DNA of 25,010 nucleotides from SHVO01 sp041919675 (GTDB taxonomy: Bacteria > Pseudomonadota > Alphaproteobacteria > Rhodospirillales > Rhodospirillaceae): contig JAYRTJ010000047.1 of assembly GCA_041919675.1 (NCBI GenBank), positions 1 through 25,010 of the forward strand, in the 5' to 3' direction. Positions 8,418 through 16,563 of the stretch are shown in pieces. The notes below the pieces were generated by a model. It did no database searches and was not told the DNA's origin. It saw only the letters and a program-made list of their open reading frames with translations. The first letter of the stretch is position 1, and each line of letters starts with the position of its first letter. A program made the position numbers and the translations under genes.

Positions 8418-8446
8418 CGTATAAGATCGGCGTGATTTTCTGTCAA
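8418..8446 (-). promoter_or_regulatory. Candidate sigma-70-type promoter for the DUF1592 operon
   Basis: On the minus strand a perfect -35 box TTGACA (8441-8446) is followed after 17 nt by TATACG (8418-8423), which keeps the TATA core. Transcription would begin near 8411 and leave a leader of about 145 nt before the ATG at 8267. The leader contains a small GGAGG/CCTCC hairpin at 8301-8315. No other equally good promoter was seen upstream of the operon. Confidence 0.55.
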
Positions 8447-8649
8447 AAAAATCCCGCCAACCGACAACAGTTACAGACACTTAAGCGGCGGTCTATGAGG
8501 CGCGTGCCGCGCGCTTCTCCAGCCTGGCGTGGCGCCCAGCACCCGAGCGCCAATGCCGCCGCGCGAACCGCGGTTCCCTTACGCGCAAACCGTGCGCGTC
8601 CTCCCTTCCCCCGCTTGCCTCTACGCAACTTCCATACCATTCACGATAA

Positions 8650-8680
8650 ATTTCAATAAGGTCTCATATAATATTGAAAT
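8650..8680. repeat. Perfect 9-bp inverted repeat, possible operator
   Basis: ATTTCAATA (8650-8658) and TATTGAAAT (8672-8680) are exact reverse complements separated by 13 nt. Their centres lie 22 bp apart, about two helical turns, as expected for a dimeric regulator site. A TATAAT hexamer (8667-8672) lies between and into the arms on the plus strand, but no convincing -35 box accompanies it. No regulator gene is present nearby. Confidence 0.45.
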
Positions 8681-8750
8681 AACTAATTTTTTTGGCGTTT
8701 TTCCTCGTGTCGACTTTCAACGAATAAGCGGAAAACAGCCTATTTGTCCA

Positions 8751-8778
8751 TTTAGACCGGCAATATCCCGCCTATAGA
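8751..8778 (+). promoter_or_regulatory. Weak candidate promoter for the oxygenase/cytochrome pair
   Basis: TTTAGA (8751-8756) and TATAGA (8773-8778) are separated by 16 nt; each matches four of six consensus positions. The predicted transcript would start near 8785, about 80 nt before the ATG at 8866. This is a low-confidence guess. Confidence 0.22.
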
Positions 8779-8865
8779 GGGTTGGGAGACGCGCCACGCA
8801 GAATATGGGTTTACAACACCGGCCCCACAGGTTTTCTGTCGCCATTCACCACGGGATGAGAACCG

Positions 8866-9435
8866 ATGTTCGTTGAAGAGTTTCCGGGCGCCGTTCCGGC
8901 TGAGCTTTGCGCCAAGATCATTTCCGCCTTCGAGCGCGACCCGGCCCGCAAAGCCAGCCGAGTCATCGTCGAAGGCAAGGCCGTCGACCACGAGTACCGC
9001 TCGGGCACCCAACTTGCGATCAGCCGGCAGTCGCCCGAATGGGAAGCCCTGTTCATGGCGGTCGTACCCATGATGCGGTCGACGATGGAGCAGTACATGG
9101 CCAAACACAGAGGGCTTGCCGAACTTGTGGATGCGGAGGGCCTTGATTGTACGTTGCCGATGATCGAGCGCGTTGATCCGGGTCAGGGATTCGACTGGCA
9201 CTACGATGCAACGCGGCCGGTTACCAACCGCGTGGCCGCGGGCCTGTTGTACCTCAGCGATGTTACCGAAGCCGGCGAGACGGAATTCATCGACGGCCTT
9301 AAAGTGAAGCCCGCGGCAGGCAAGATCGCGCTCTTCCCGCCCTACTGGACTCACTTTCACCGCGGCGTCTCCCCCGCACGCGAAGCGAAGTACGTATGGA
9401 GTTATTTTTGGATATATCCGGGAAGCCGCGCATAG
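8866..9435 (+). CDS. 2-oxoglutarate/Fe(II)-dependent oxygenase
   Basis: A 189-aa cytosolic protein (no signal peptide) with the double-stranded beta-helix dioxygenase pattern. H112-x-D114 lies in FDWHYDA; the distal iron ligand is H165 or H163 in FPPYWTHFHRGVSP; K175 or a neighbouring basic residue could bind the 2-oxoglutarate carboxylate; the strand SYFWIYP closes the fold. The arrangement resembles prolyl-4-hydroxylase and PiuC/PKHD-like enzymes, which hydroxylate protein or peptide side chains or small molecules; the substrate cannot be inferred. The length is short but sufficient for the core. It is followed 16 nt later by a cytochrome c gene, suggesting an operon, and is divergent from the DUF1592 operon. 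PiuC-type enzymes are often encoded near TonB-dependent receptors, as here. Confidence 0.85.
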   Translation: MFVEEFPGAVPAELCAKIISAFERDPARKASRVIVEGKAVDHEYRSGTQLAISRQSPEWEALFMAVVPMMRSTMEQYMAKHRGLAELVDAEGLDCTLPMIERVDPGQGFDWHYDATRPVTNRVAAGLLYLSDVTEAGETEFIDGLKVKPAAGKIALFPPYWTHFHRGVSPAREAKYVWSYFWIYPGSRA

Positions 9436-9451
9436 CATTTCGTACCGGGGC

Positions 9452-9904
9452 ATGAAGTATCCGGCATTTCTGGCGGCGCTGTGCGCCGCTTCGGCCGCGT
9501 TCGCCGACGGGCAGGCCAGCTATCTCAAACATTGTTCGCTCTGCCATCAGGCCGATGCGCAAGGCATCCCAGGCACCTTCCCGCGCCTCATGGGCCGCGT
9601 CGGACAGATCGGATCGAGCGCGGACGGCGCCGCTTTCATGGCGCAAGCCATTTTATGGGGCATGTCCGGAAGCATCACGGTCGACGACGTGCCGCTGACC
9701 GGCGTGATGCCGGGCGTCCCGCACGTCCCGGACGAAGAGATTTTCTCCATCGTCGCGTACCTTGCCACCGAAGGTGGGACGGTGAAAAACACCACCGTCC
9801 TCAATCTCGAGACCATCAAAGCCGCGCGCGCGGCCGGCCGGATTCCTCAAGCGACCACGAACGCCCGCCGGCAGGAACTTTTCGCCGCCGGCGTCATAAA
9901 ATGA
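9452..9904 (+). CDS. Periplasmic class I cytochrome c
   Basis: A 150-aa protein with a short signal peptide (MKYPAFLAALCAASAAFA). After cleavage the mature protein starts just before CSLCH (residues 28-32), a single c-type haem site. Met in PLTGVMPGVP is the likely sixth ligand, and VPDEEIFSIVAYL is the terminal helix typical of class I cytochromes c. The roughly 35-residue tail after this helix is longer than usual. Likely role: electron carrier in the periplasm. It follows the oxygenase gene by 16 nt. The haem-containing DUF1592 lipoprotein encoded divergently is a possible partner, but this is inference from position only. Confidence 0.88.
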   Translation: MKYPAFLAALCAASAAFADGQASYLKHCSLCHQADAQGIPGTFPRLMGRVGQIGSSADGAAFMAQAILWGMSGSITVDDVPLTGVMPGVPHVPDEEIFSIVAYLATEGGTVKNTTVLNLETIKAARAAGRIPQATTNARRQELFAAGVIK

Positions 9905-9908
9905 AAAA

Positions 9909-9934
9909 GGCGGGACCGGTTTCTCGGTCCCGCC
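9909..9934 (-). terminator. Rho-independent terminator of TonB receptor 1
   Basis: GGCGGGACCG (9909-9918) and CGGTCCCGCC (9925-9934) form a perfect 10-bp stem with a 6-nt loop. On the minus strand it is followed by five T residues, so it fits termination of the receptor gene whose stop codon is at 9957. It lies between convergent genes and may also slow plus-strand transcripts from the cytochrome gene, although there is no T tract on that side. Confidence 0.85.
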
Positions 9935-9956
9935 CCTTCAATCTCGAACGTGCCGC

Positions 9957-12851
9957 TTAGAACTGGAAGCGGATACCGGCGCGGTACTGACGGCCGATCA
10001 CGTCGTAGTCCTTGTTGCTCATGCCGTTGTAGTACGCAGCCGTGAGGCTGCCGCCGATGACCGGCGGATCGGCATTGAGCAGGTTTTCGACGGTGCCGAA
10101 GATCTCGACATTGTAGTCGTCAAACGGCTTGAAGCCGCCCGTGAGATCGAGGGTCGTCGCCGAGCGGATGTGGTTTTCCCCCAGCGTCGGCTTGTTGGCC
10201 GTCGAGGTCGGGCAGCCGCTGGAGCAGACCACGAAGTTGCCGTTGTCGTACTTGCCCGCGCCCGTATAACGCACGTTCATACGCACGTTCCAGGTATCGA
10301 CGTCGTAACCGAACGTCATCAGGCCCTTCCACTTCGGCGCCGTGAGGTTGCCGCTGAACGGCGAGATGCCGCCCCACTCGCCGACCACACCGGTGCCGTC
10401 GATCACGATGCCCTGCGTGTTGACCGTGCGCAGCTTGATCACGCGGGTGGCCATCGCACGGACGGAGAAGTTACCGTCCAGGCTCTCGCTGATCACCGAC
10501 GCCGGGGTGCGGTAGCTGGCTTCGAAGTCGATGCCCTGCGCCTTCTGGCTGATCAGGTTTTCAGGCTGCGTGATGACCTGGAAGATCAGGCCGTCGGCGC
10601 CGCGCTGGATCGCATTACAGAGCACCGTGTTCCCCGCGAAGCAGAGGTTCACGACGGTCTGACCGCTCGGGGCCTGCACGGAGCCCTTCACGTTGATGTT
10701 GTAGAAGTCCGCCGAGGCCTGGAAGCCCTGGAGGAACGTCGGCTGGAACACCACGCCGAGACCCGTCGTGTCCGCCTTTTCAGGCAGCAGGTTCGGGTTA
10801 CCGCGCGTCAGGCGGAACGACGCCGGGATGTTCACGTTCAGGAACGGATCGAACAGCGGTTCGCCCGAGTTCGTCTGACCGGCGGTGAACAGTTCGCCGA
10901 GGTTCGGCGCACGGATGTCGCGCGAACGCGTCATGCGGAAGCGGATGTCGTCGACCGGCTGGTAGGTCAGACCCAACTTCCACGTCGTGACGTAGCCCGA
11001 GGTCGAGTAGCTGGTGGCGCGAACGGCGGCGTTCAGATCGAGCGAACGGGCCCACGTTTCGTCCTTGGCCAGCGGGATGAGGGTTTCAACGAAACCTTCC
11101 GTGACGTTGAACGAGCCGAAGCTGGCGTGATAGTTCGCGGCGAAGAACTGCGTCGCTTCGTCGCGCGCGCTCGCCAGGCCCTTCACGCTTTCCTTGCGGT
11201 GTTCGACGCCGAACGCCAGCGAGACCGGACCGGCCCACAGGTCGAGCGGTTCGCCGTTGACGCTGAACGCCATCACATCCTGCTTCAGCGACTCATAGCG
11301 GTAAGCGGTGCCCGTCACATAGTCGATGGCGGCCTGGTTGTTCACGCCGATACCCATGACGTTGAACGGACGGCAGGCCGGATCGTCATTGGCCGGGTTC
11401 GTGTCGGCGTTCACGCGGCAGACGATATTTCCGCCGGAGACAACGGCGTCGATCGCCTTCAGGTAGTTCGGCGTGATGCCGACGTGCGGCGTACGCGGCG
11501 ACAGGCCCGTCATGCTGTGCTGGATGTAGGCATTCCAGGTCCAGTCGGTTTCGAACGCGGTGACGTTGCCGTCGAGACCGCCCGAGAAACGGCGGAGCGT
11601 ACGGCGGTTGTCGGCGCGGAAGCGCTGCGTGTCGACGTTGGTCGAGCCCAGCGTGAAGCTGGTCAGACCGAGGGCCACCATCTGGTTGCGCACCGAGGTC
11701 GGGATGAAGGCGTTATCGACCAGGACGGTGTTGTTGCCGAGACGGCGGTTCGGGTTCGAGGTGTTGTCGGCGTGCGCATTGGCCCACTGAGCGTCCACGA
11801 ACGCGGTGACATTGTCGCTGATGTCGTAGCTGAGGCGGCTATAGGCGACATAACGCTTCACGCGCGGATCGAGGTCGAGGCCGTCGTCAATGCGCGAAAC
11901 GCGCCAGTCGCCGCCCTGCATGAAGTTGTTGCCGACGTCCGTGCCGAACTGGAACGGCGCGGGCGTGCCGCCCGGACCAAACATGATGCCCTTGAGCGGA
12001 CCGGCGGTGATCACGCCGCCCGGGGTGCCGCGCGACAGACCGACGTTACGCGCAACGATGTACTGCGGTGCGCCGCTGGCCGGGTTGGCGGTCCAGGCGG
12101 GGTTCACGACCATGGCCGCGCTGCTGTCGTTCCAATCACGCGGAACGCCGCCGATGCCGCCGATGTAGCCGATTTCGCCGGCGATCAGGAAATGACCGCG
12201 GCCGCCGCTGAACGGCGTGCCCGCGGTGAGCGAGACGTTGTAGTTCTTGTCGTCGCGCCACTGAGTCATACCGCCCTGGACTTCACCCTTAATGCCGGTG
12301 AATTCCTTGTCGATGATGAAGTTGACGACGCCCGAGAGCGCATCGGAGCCGTAAGCGGCCGAGGCGCCGCCGGTCACGACGTCAACGCGCTGAACGAGAC
12401 CGTTCGGGAACGAGTTGATGTCCGGGGCGCTGTTCTGCGCGGTCAGCGACGAGTTGATGACACGCTGGCCGTCGAGCAGGATCAGGGTACGGTTGGTGCC
12501 CATGCCGCGCAGGTTGAGCTGGTTCACGCCGGCGGCGCCCGAGCTCAGGTTCGCGGTCATGTTACGCGGCTTCACCGAGCCCGAGAACGCCGGAAGGGCG
12601 TTGACGGCGTCGGCGATGTTGTTCGCGTTCATCGAGTCCAGTTCTTCGGCGCCGAGCACCGAGACCGGCGTCGGAGCTTCGTAGCCGTCGCGCACGATGC
12701 GCGAACCGGTGACGACGATTTCATCGACGGCGGCAGGTTCTTGAGCGGCCTGCTGTGCGCTCGCGATGTGCGGCGCGGCCGTCGACAACAGGATGGCGAT
12801 CGCCGAGGTCGTGGCGAGCGTATGCGCCTTAACGTGACGAGATGCGGTCAT
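9957..12851 (-). CDS. TonB-dependent outer-membrane receptor 1
   Basis: A 964-aa protein with signal peptide (cleavage after IASA). The TonB-box-like DEIVVTGSR is followed by the plug domain (about residues 45-175) with LRGMGTNRTLILLDGQR and VDVVTGGASAAYGSDALSGV. The rest is a predicted 22-strand barrel with the typical RDIRAPNLGELF motif and a terminal aromatic residue (GIRFQF). It takes up a ligand across the outer membrane using TonB energy; the substrate is unknown. The ATG at 12851 is preferred over 12905 because AAGGGG lies about 5 nt upstream and the signal peptide begins there. It is the most diverged of the three tandem paralogues (for example GFVETLIPLAKDETWARSLD). No STN signalling domain and no adjacent sigma/anti-sigma genes are seen. 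Confidence 0.93.
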   Translation of the reverse strand: MTASRHVKAHTLATTSAIAILLSTAAPHIASAQQAAQEPAAVDEIVVTGSRIVRDGYEAPTPVSVLGAEELDSMNANNIADAVNALPAFSGSVKPRNMTANLSSGAAGVNQLNLRGMGTNRTLILLDGQRVINSSLTAQNSAPDINSFPNGLVQRVDVVTGGASAAYGSDALSGVVNFIIDKEFTGIKGEVQGGMTQWRDDKNYNVSLTAGTPFSGGRGHFLIAGEIGYIGGIGGVPRDWNDSSAAMVVNPAWTANPASGAPQYIVARNVGLSRGTPGGVITAGPLKGIMFGPGGTPAPFQFGTDVGNNFMQGGDWRVSRIDDGLDLDPRVKRYVAYSRLSYDISDNVTAFVDAQWANAHADNTSNPNRRLGNNTVLVDNAFIPTSVRNQMVALGLTSFTLGSTNVDTQRFRADNRRTLRRFSGGLDGNVTAFETDWTWNAYIQHSMTGLSPRTPHVGITPNYLKAIDAVVSGGNIVCRVNADTNPANDDPACRPFNVMGIGVNNQAAIDYVTGTAYRYESLKQDVMAFSVNGEPLDLWAGPVSLAFGVEHRKESVKGLASARDEATQFFAANYHASFGSFNVTEGFVETLIPLAKDETWARSLDLNAAVRATSYSTSGYVTTWKLGLTYQPVDDIRFRMTRSRDIRAPNLGELFTAGQTNSGEPLFDPFLNVNIPASFRLTRGNPNLLPEKADTTGLGVVFQPTFLQGFQASADFYNINVKGSVQAPSGQTVVNLCFAGNTVLCNAIQRGADGLIFQVITQPENLISQKAQGIDFEASYRTPASVISESLDGNFSVRAMATRVIKLRTVNTQGIVIDGTGVVGEWGGISPFSGNLTAPKWKGLMTFGYDVDTWNVRMNVRYTGAGKYDNGNFVVCSSGCPTSTANKPTLGENHIRSATTLDLTGGFKPFDDYNVEIFGTVENLLNADPPVIGGSLTAAYYNGMSNKDYDVIGRQYRAGIRFQF

Positions 12852-13106
12852 AGATTCCCCTTCATGAGGTTTGCGCAGTGTCGCGTGCAGCGGATTTGGG
12901 CGCATGAGTTGCGCTCAGGGACGGCACACGGCATTTGCTGAACTAAGTCTCCCTCGTGAGCCCATCGGACCCACGTTTTCCCTGGAGGCCCTTGTTATCA
13001 GGGCACTCGCGGGCTGCTGATTACGTGCTTTTCGAGGGTGTTACAACATCCGCGGCCGGCGACGCATGATTTCTGCGCGCGAGTGTGCCCTACGCGACAC
13101 ACTTCG

Positions 13107-13134
13107 TAAATTATTGTAAATAAAACATAATTTA
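13107..13134. repeat. AT-rich 8-bp inverted repeat upstream of receptor 1
   Basis: TAAATTAT (13107-13114) and ATAATTTA (13127-13134) are exact reverse complements with a 12-nt spacer, giving a 20-bp centre-to-centre spacing. It lies about 260 bp upstream of the receptor 1 start and could be a regulator site or part of an AT-rich promoter region. Confidence 0.35.
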
Positions 13135-13347
13135 TAAATGACCGCGCCCGCGCCAACCGAGGTGTTGCGCGTGGGCCGTCTTCAAGATGTGGAGAGTGCG
13201 TGGCGCCAACCCTCGCGGGATGTGAGGCGACACGTCAATAACGTCCTCTCATATTCTCTTGATAGCAAGGGCTGTGCCAGCTCGCCTTGACGCGGATCAA
13301 AGCGCTAATGCACTCAAAGTAAAAAGCTTTTTAGGTGACCGCGAAAA

Positions 13348-13368
13348 CCGCTCATTTTCCCTGAGCGG
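13348..13368 (-). terminator. Possible second terminator hairpin after receptor 2
   Basis: CCGCTCA (13348-13354) and TGAGCGG (13362-13368) form a 7-bp stem with a 7-nt loop. On the minus strand the stem is followed by TTTT. It lies about 57 nt beyond the main terminator of receptor 2 and could act as a backup terminator. Confidence 0.4.
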
Positions 13369-13424
13369 ATTGTTGCCAATAAAGGGCGCCGCGTCGGCTA
13401 AAAACCGCCGAAACCTGAAAAGAA

Positions 13425-13458
13425 AAAGGCGAAGCCGATTTGCATCGGCCTCGCCTTT
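13425..13458 (-). terminator. Rho-independent terminator of TonB receptor 2
   Basis: Arms at 13425-13439 and 13444-13458 pair over 15 bp with one mismatch and a TTGC loop (plus-strand reading). On the minus strand the hairpin runs into TTTTTCTTTTC. It is about 55 nt past the stop codon of receptor 2. Confidence 0.85.
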
Positions 13459-13513
13459 CGATTTTCCGCCGGTGTCTCGCAAATGCAAGACACCAGCGTC
13501 TTATTAGAACGTC

Positions 13514-16420
13514 CTAAAACTGGAAGCGCATACCGATGCGGTACTGGCGACCGACGCGGTCGTAGTCGGAGTTACCCTGACCCGACCAGTGCGTCGACGA
13601 GCGGCTGCCGCCGATGATCGGCGGCTGCGCGTTCGTCAGGTTTTCGATCGTCGCGAACAGTTCGATGTTCTGTTCCTCGAGCGGCTTGTAGGTGCCCGAG
13701 AGATCGAACGTCGTCATGCTGTCGATGTGGTTGCCGCCGAACGTCGGCGCGTTCGTGGTCGACACCGGGCAGCCCGTCGTGCACTCGATGAAGCCGTTGC
13801 CGTAGACGCCGGCCGCGGTGTAACGCGCGGTCAGACGCAGCGTGACCGGGTCGCCGTTGTAGGCGATCGACATGTTACCGCGGAACTTCGGCGCGTTCAG
13901 GTTGCCGGTGAACGGCGGGATGCCGCCCCAGCCGCCGACGACGCCGACGCCGTCATAAACGCGGCCGTCGGTGTTCTGCGTGTCGAGGGTCATCACGCGG
14001 CTGCCCATGGCGCGGATCGCGATTTCACCGCCCCACGAGTCGACGAGGTCGGCGAGCTGGAAGCGATAGCTGGCTTCGAAGTCGATGCCGTTCGCCTTTT
14101 GACCGATCAGGTTTTCAGGCTGCGTCACGACCAGGAAGATCAGGCCCGTGTTCGGATCGCGCTGGATGCGCGAGCAGAGCGCGGTGTTGCCCTGGAAGCA
14201 GAGGTCGATGACGGTCTGCGAGCTCGGCGACTGCACCGTGCCCTTGACCGAGATGTTGTAGAAGTCGACCGAGGCCTGGAAGCCCGGCAGGAACGTCGGC
14301 GCCATCACCACGCCGATCCCGGTCGTGTCGGCCTTTTCAGGCTGCAGCGCCGGGTTGCCGCGCGTCAGCGTGAAGGTCGCCGGGTTGTTGGAGTTCAGGA
14401 ACGGATCGAACACAGGCGTGCCCGAGCCGGTCTGGCCGGCCGTGAACAGTTCGCCCAGGCTCGGAGCACGGATGTCGCGCGAACGCGTGACGCGGAAGCG
14501 CAGGTCGTCGATCGGACGCCAGGTCAGACCCGCTTTCCACGTCGTCACGTAGCCCGACGTCGAATAGTCGGTCGCACGCACGGCGGCGTTCAGGTCGAGT
14601 TCCTGAGCCCACGACTCGTTGCGCGCCAGCGGAACGACGGTTTCGATGAAACCTTCCGTGACGTTGAACTTGCCGGTGCTGGCCTTGTAGTTGCCCGCGA
14701 AGTATTCGGTGCGCTCATCGCGGTCGGTTGCGATGCCCGAGACGCTTTCGGTGCGGTGTTCGATGCCGAACGCCAGCGAGACCGGGCCGGCCCACAGTTC
14801 GAACGGCTCGCCGTTCATGTCGGCGGCAATCACGTTCTGCTTCAGCGACTCATAGCGGTAGGAGACACCGTTGACATACGCGAGAGCCTTCGCGTCGTTC
14901 ACGCCGATGCCGAACAGGTTGTACGGCACGCACGCCGGGTCGTCGTTGGTGGTGACCGCGTCGGCGTTGACGCGGCAGACCGGGGCGCCGTTGACGAGCA
15001 CCGAATCGATGGCCTTCAGGTAGCCCGGGGTCCAGCCATTGTTGTAGGTGCGCGGCGACAGGCCGGTTTGGCTGTGCTGGGCATAGGCCTTCCAGGTCCA
15101 TTCCGTATCCATCGCGTCGAAGCTGCCGTCGAAGCCGCCGGACACGCGGCGCACGGTGCGGCGATAGTCGCCGACGAAGCGCTCCATGTCGGCGTTGGTG
15201 GTGCCCATGTTGAATTGGGTGACACCAAGCGCAATCGCCTGCGCGCGGACCGACGCCGGGAGGTAGGCGTTGTCGACACGCACGACGTTATTGCCGAGAC
15301 GGCGGTTCGGGTTGGCGACGTTGACGGTGTGCGAGTTCGACCACTGCGCGTCGACGAAAGCGCTGACGTTGTCGGTCAGGTCGTAGCTGACGCGCGTGTA
15401 GGCGACATAGCGATTGATCATGCCGGCGATGTCGATGCCGTTTTCAATGCGCGAGTATTCCCAGTCGCCGCCCTGCTGCAGGTTGTTGCCGACGTTGACG
15501 CCGAAGTTGAAGCCGCCAAGCACCGTGCCGCCCGGACCGAAGTAGATGCCCTTCAGCGGACCGGAGGTGATGACGCCGCCCGGCGTACCGGCCGACAGGC
15601 CGACGTTGCGCGCGACGATGTTCTGCGGAACGCTCGTGCTCTGGCCGGCGCCCGTGCCGTAAGCGGGATTCAGGATGACCGCGGCCGGAAGCTCCGCCCA
15701 CGGACGGCCCTTGGTGCCCTTCACGCCGTCGTTGTGGCTGTGTTCGACCGACGCGAGGATGTGACCACGGCCGTTGGCGAAGCCGCCGCCGTAGGTGAGC
15801 TGGCCGCTGTAGTTCTTGTCGTCGCGGTACTTGGTCATGCCGGCCTGGACTTCGCCCTTCACGCCGTCGAAGTCCTTGTCGAGCACGAAGTTGACGACGC
15901 CCGAGAGCGCGTCCGAACCGTACGCGGCGCTGGCGCCGCCGGTCACGACGTCGACGCGCTCGATCAGCGCGTTCGGGAACGAGTTGATGTCCGGAGCGGA
16001 GCCGCCGGCGGTGATCGCGGAGTTGATGTAGCGCTGACCGTCGAGCAGGATCAGCGTGCGGTTGGTGCCCATGCCGCGCAGGTTGAGCTGGCTGACGCCG
16101 GTGGCGCCCGAGGACAGGTTACCGTTCGACGAGCGCGGGTTCACCGAACCCGAGAAGCCCGGCAGGATGTTCACCGCGTCGGCGATGTTCACCGCGTTCA
16201 TGGCATCGAGTTCTTCGGCGCCGAGCACCGAGACCGGCGTCGGGGCTTCATAACCGTCGCGCACGATGCGCGAACCGGTGACGACGATTTCGTCGAGCGA
16301 CGCCGGCGCGGCGTCTTGCGCCTGCGCGGCAGAGACCGCGACGGACGCGAGCGCGACGGCGCTGACCGTCGACAACGTCCACGCCTTGGCGCGGCGACGA
16401 GAACTGGTAACGCTAATCAT
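13514..16420 (-). CDS. TonB-dependent outer-membrane receptor 2
   Basis: A 968-aa protein with signal peptide ending in VSAAQAQ. It has the DEIVVTGSRIVRDGYEAP TonB-box region, a plug domain with LRGMGTNRTLILLDGQRYIN and VDVVTGGASAAYGSDALSGV, and a long beta-barrel ending GMRFQF. It is closely related to receptor 3 over almost the whole length and less closely to receptor 1. The ATG at 16420 is preceded by GAGGGGAG with good spacing, favouring it over the upstream in-frame ATG at 16453. It probably imports a nutrient or chelate across the outer membrane; the substrate is not predictable. It has its own terminator and a 280-bp upstream spacer, so it is likely regulated separately from its neighbours. 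Confidence 0.93.
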   Translation of the reverse strand: MISVTSSRRRAKAWTLSTVSAVALASVAVSAAQAQDAAPASLDEIVVTGSRIVRDGYEAPTPVSVLGAEELDAMNAVNIADAVNILPGFSGSVNPRSSNGNLSSGATGVSQLNLRGMGTNRTLILLDGQRYINSAITAGGSAPDINSFPNALIERVDVVTGGASAAYGSDALSGVVNFVLDKDFDGVKGEVQAGMTKYRDDKNYSGQLTYGGGFANGRGHILASVEHSHNDGVKGTKGRPWAELPAAVILNPAYGTGAGQSTSVPQNIVARNVGLSAGTPGGVITSGPLKGIYFGPGGTVLGGFNFGVNVGNNLQQGGDWEYSRIENGIDIAGMINRYVAYTRVSYDLTDNVSAFVDAQWSNSHTVNVANPNRRLGNNVVRVDNAYLPASVRAQAIALGVTQFNMGTTNADMERFVGDYRRTVRRVSGGFDGSFDAMDTEWTWKAYAQHSQTGLSPRTYNNGWTPGYLKAIDSVLVNGAPVCRVNADAVTTNDDPACVPYNLFGIGVNDAKALAYVNGVSYRYESLKQNVIAADMNGEPFELWAGPVSLAFGIEHRTESVSGIATDRDERTEYFAGNYKASTGKFNVTEGFIETVVPLARNESWAQELDLNAAVRATDYSTSGYVTTWKAGLTWRPIDDLRFRVTRSRDIRAPSLGELFTAGQTGSGTPVFDPFLNSNNPATFTLTRGNPALQPEKADTTGIGVVMAPTFLPGFQASVDFYNISVKGTVQSPSSQTVIDLCFQGNTALCSRIQRDPNTGLIFLVVTQPENLIGQKANGIDFEASYRFQLADLVDSWGGEIAIRAMGSRVMTLDTQNTDGRVYDGVGVVGGWGGIPPFTGNLNAPKFRGNMSIAYNGDPVTLRLTARYTAAGVYGNGFIECTTGCPVSTTNAPTFGGNHIDSMTTFDLSGTYKPLEEQNIELFATIENLTNAQPPIIGGSRSSTHWSGQGNSDYDRVGRQYRIGMRFQF

Positions 16421-16481
16421 AGAAACTCCCCTCATTGAGGCGCGGCCAAACATGACGCGCGCGAATACAAAACAGCGGTTC

Positions 16482-16503
16482 GCGGGCCCGATCGTGGGCC
16501 CGC
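16482..16503 (-). other. Strong GC hairpin in the receptor 2 leader
   Basis: GCGGGCCC (16482-16489) and GGGCCCGC (16496-16503) form a perfect 8-bp stem with a 6-nt loop, about 60-80 nt before the receptor 2 start. There is no strong T tract after it on the minus strand, so it may be a leader structure rather than a terminator. Confidence 0.45.
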
Positions 16504-16563
16504 AAATCGCTTACGCGTGCGGAAGGAGGCCCGAAGGCCCTGTCCTGGCGGCTTCCTTAAGGA

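Larger units (their letters stand above)
8268..8865. other. Divergent intergenic region
   Basis: This 598-nt stretch separates the minus-strand DUF1592 operon from the plus-strand oxygenase gene. It contains the promoter candidate at 8418-8446, a GC-rich block without recognisable genes (about 8500-8620), an AT-rich island at 8640-8700 with a perfect inverted repeat, and a weak plus-strand promoter candidate at 8751-8778. Short open frames here look compositional (Arg/Pro/Ala-rich) and are not called as genes. Confidence 0.7.
12852..13513. other. Long spacer between TonB receptors 1 and 2
   Basis: This 662-nt region holds the terminator of receptor 2 (13425-13458), a second hairpin (13348-13368), a 14-bp palindrome TAAAAAGCTTTTTA at 13320-13333, an AT-rich inverted repeat at 13107-13134, and a small hairpin GCCCT/AGGGC at 12988-13004 in the presumed leader of receptor 1. 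No convincing promoter or riboswitch signature (cobalamin, TPP) was found by eye, and no short open frame looks coding. Confidence 0.6.

Noticed and set aside
8360..8777. Short plus-strand open frames in the divergent intergenic region.
   Set aside because: Arg/Pro/Ala-rich peptides, no ribosome site, and overlap with the promoter and inverted-repeat region.
10170..12941. A 923-codon open frame on the plus strand, opposite TonB receptor 1; a similar one at 13589-16438 and another at 16776-19529.
   Set aside because: They mirror the receptor genes, are Arg/Ala/Val/His-rich and lack recognisable domains. GC-rich codon bias commonly leaves the antisense frame open; the receptors on the other strand have clear motifs and ribosome sites.
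12852..13040. A cobalamin or TPP riboswitch in the receptor 1 leader.
   Set aside because: The conserved core sequences of these riboswitches could not be found on the minus strand.
13259..13507. An 82-codon plus-strand open frame between receptors 1 and 2.
   Set aside because: It runs through the terminator hairpin of receptor 2 and has a very basic, non-protein-like composition.
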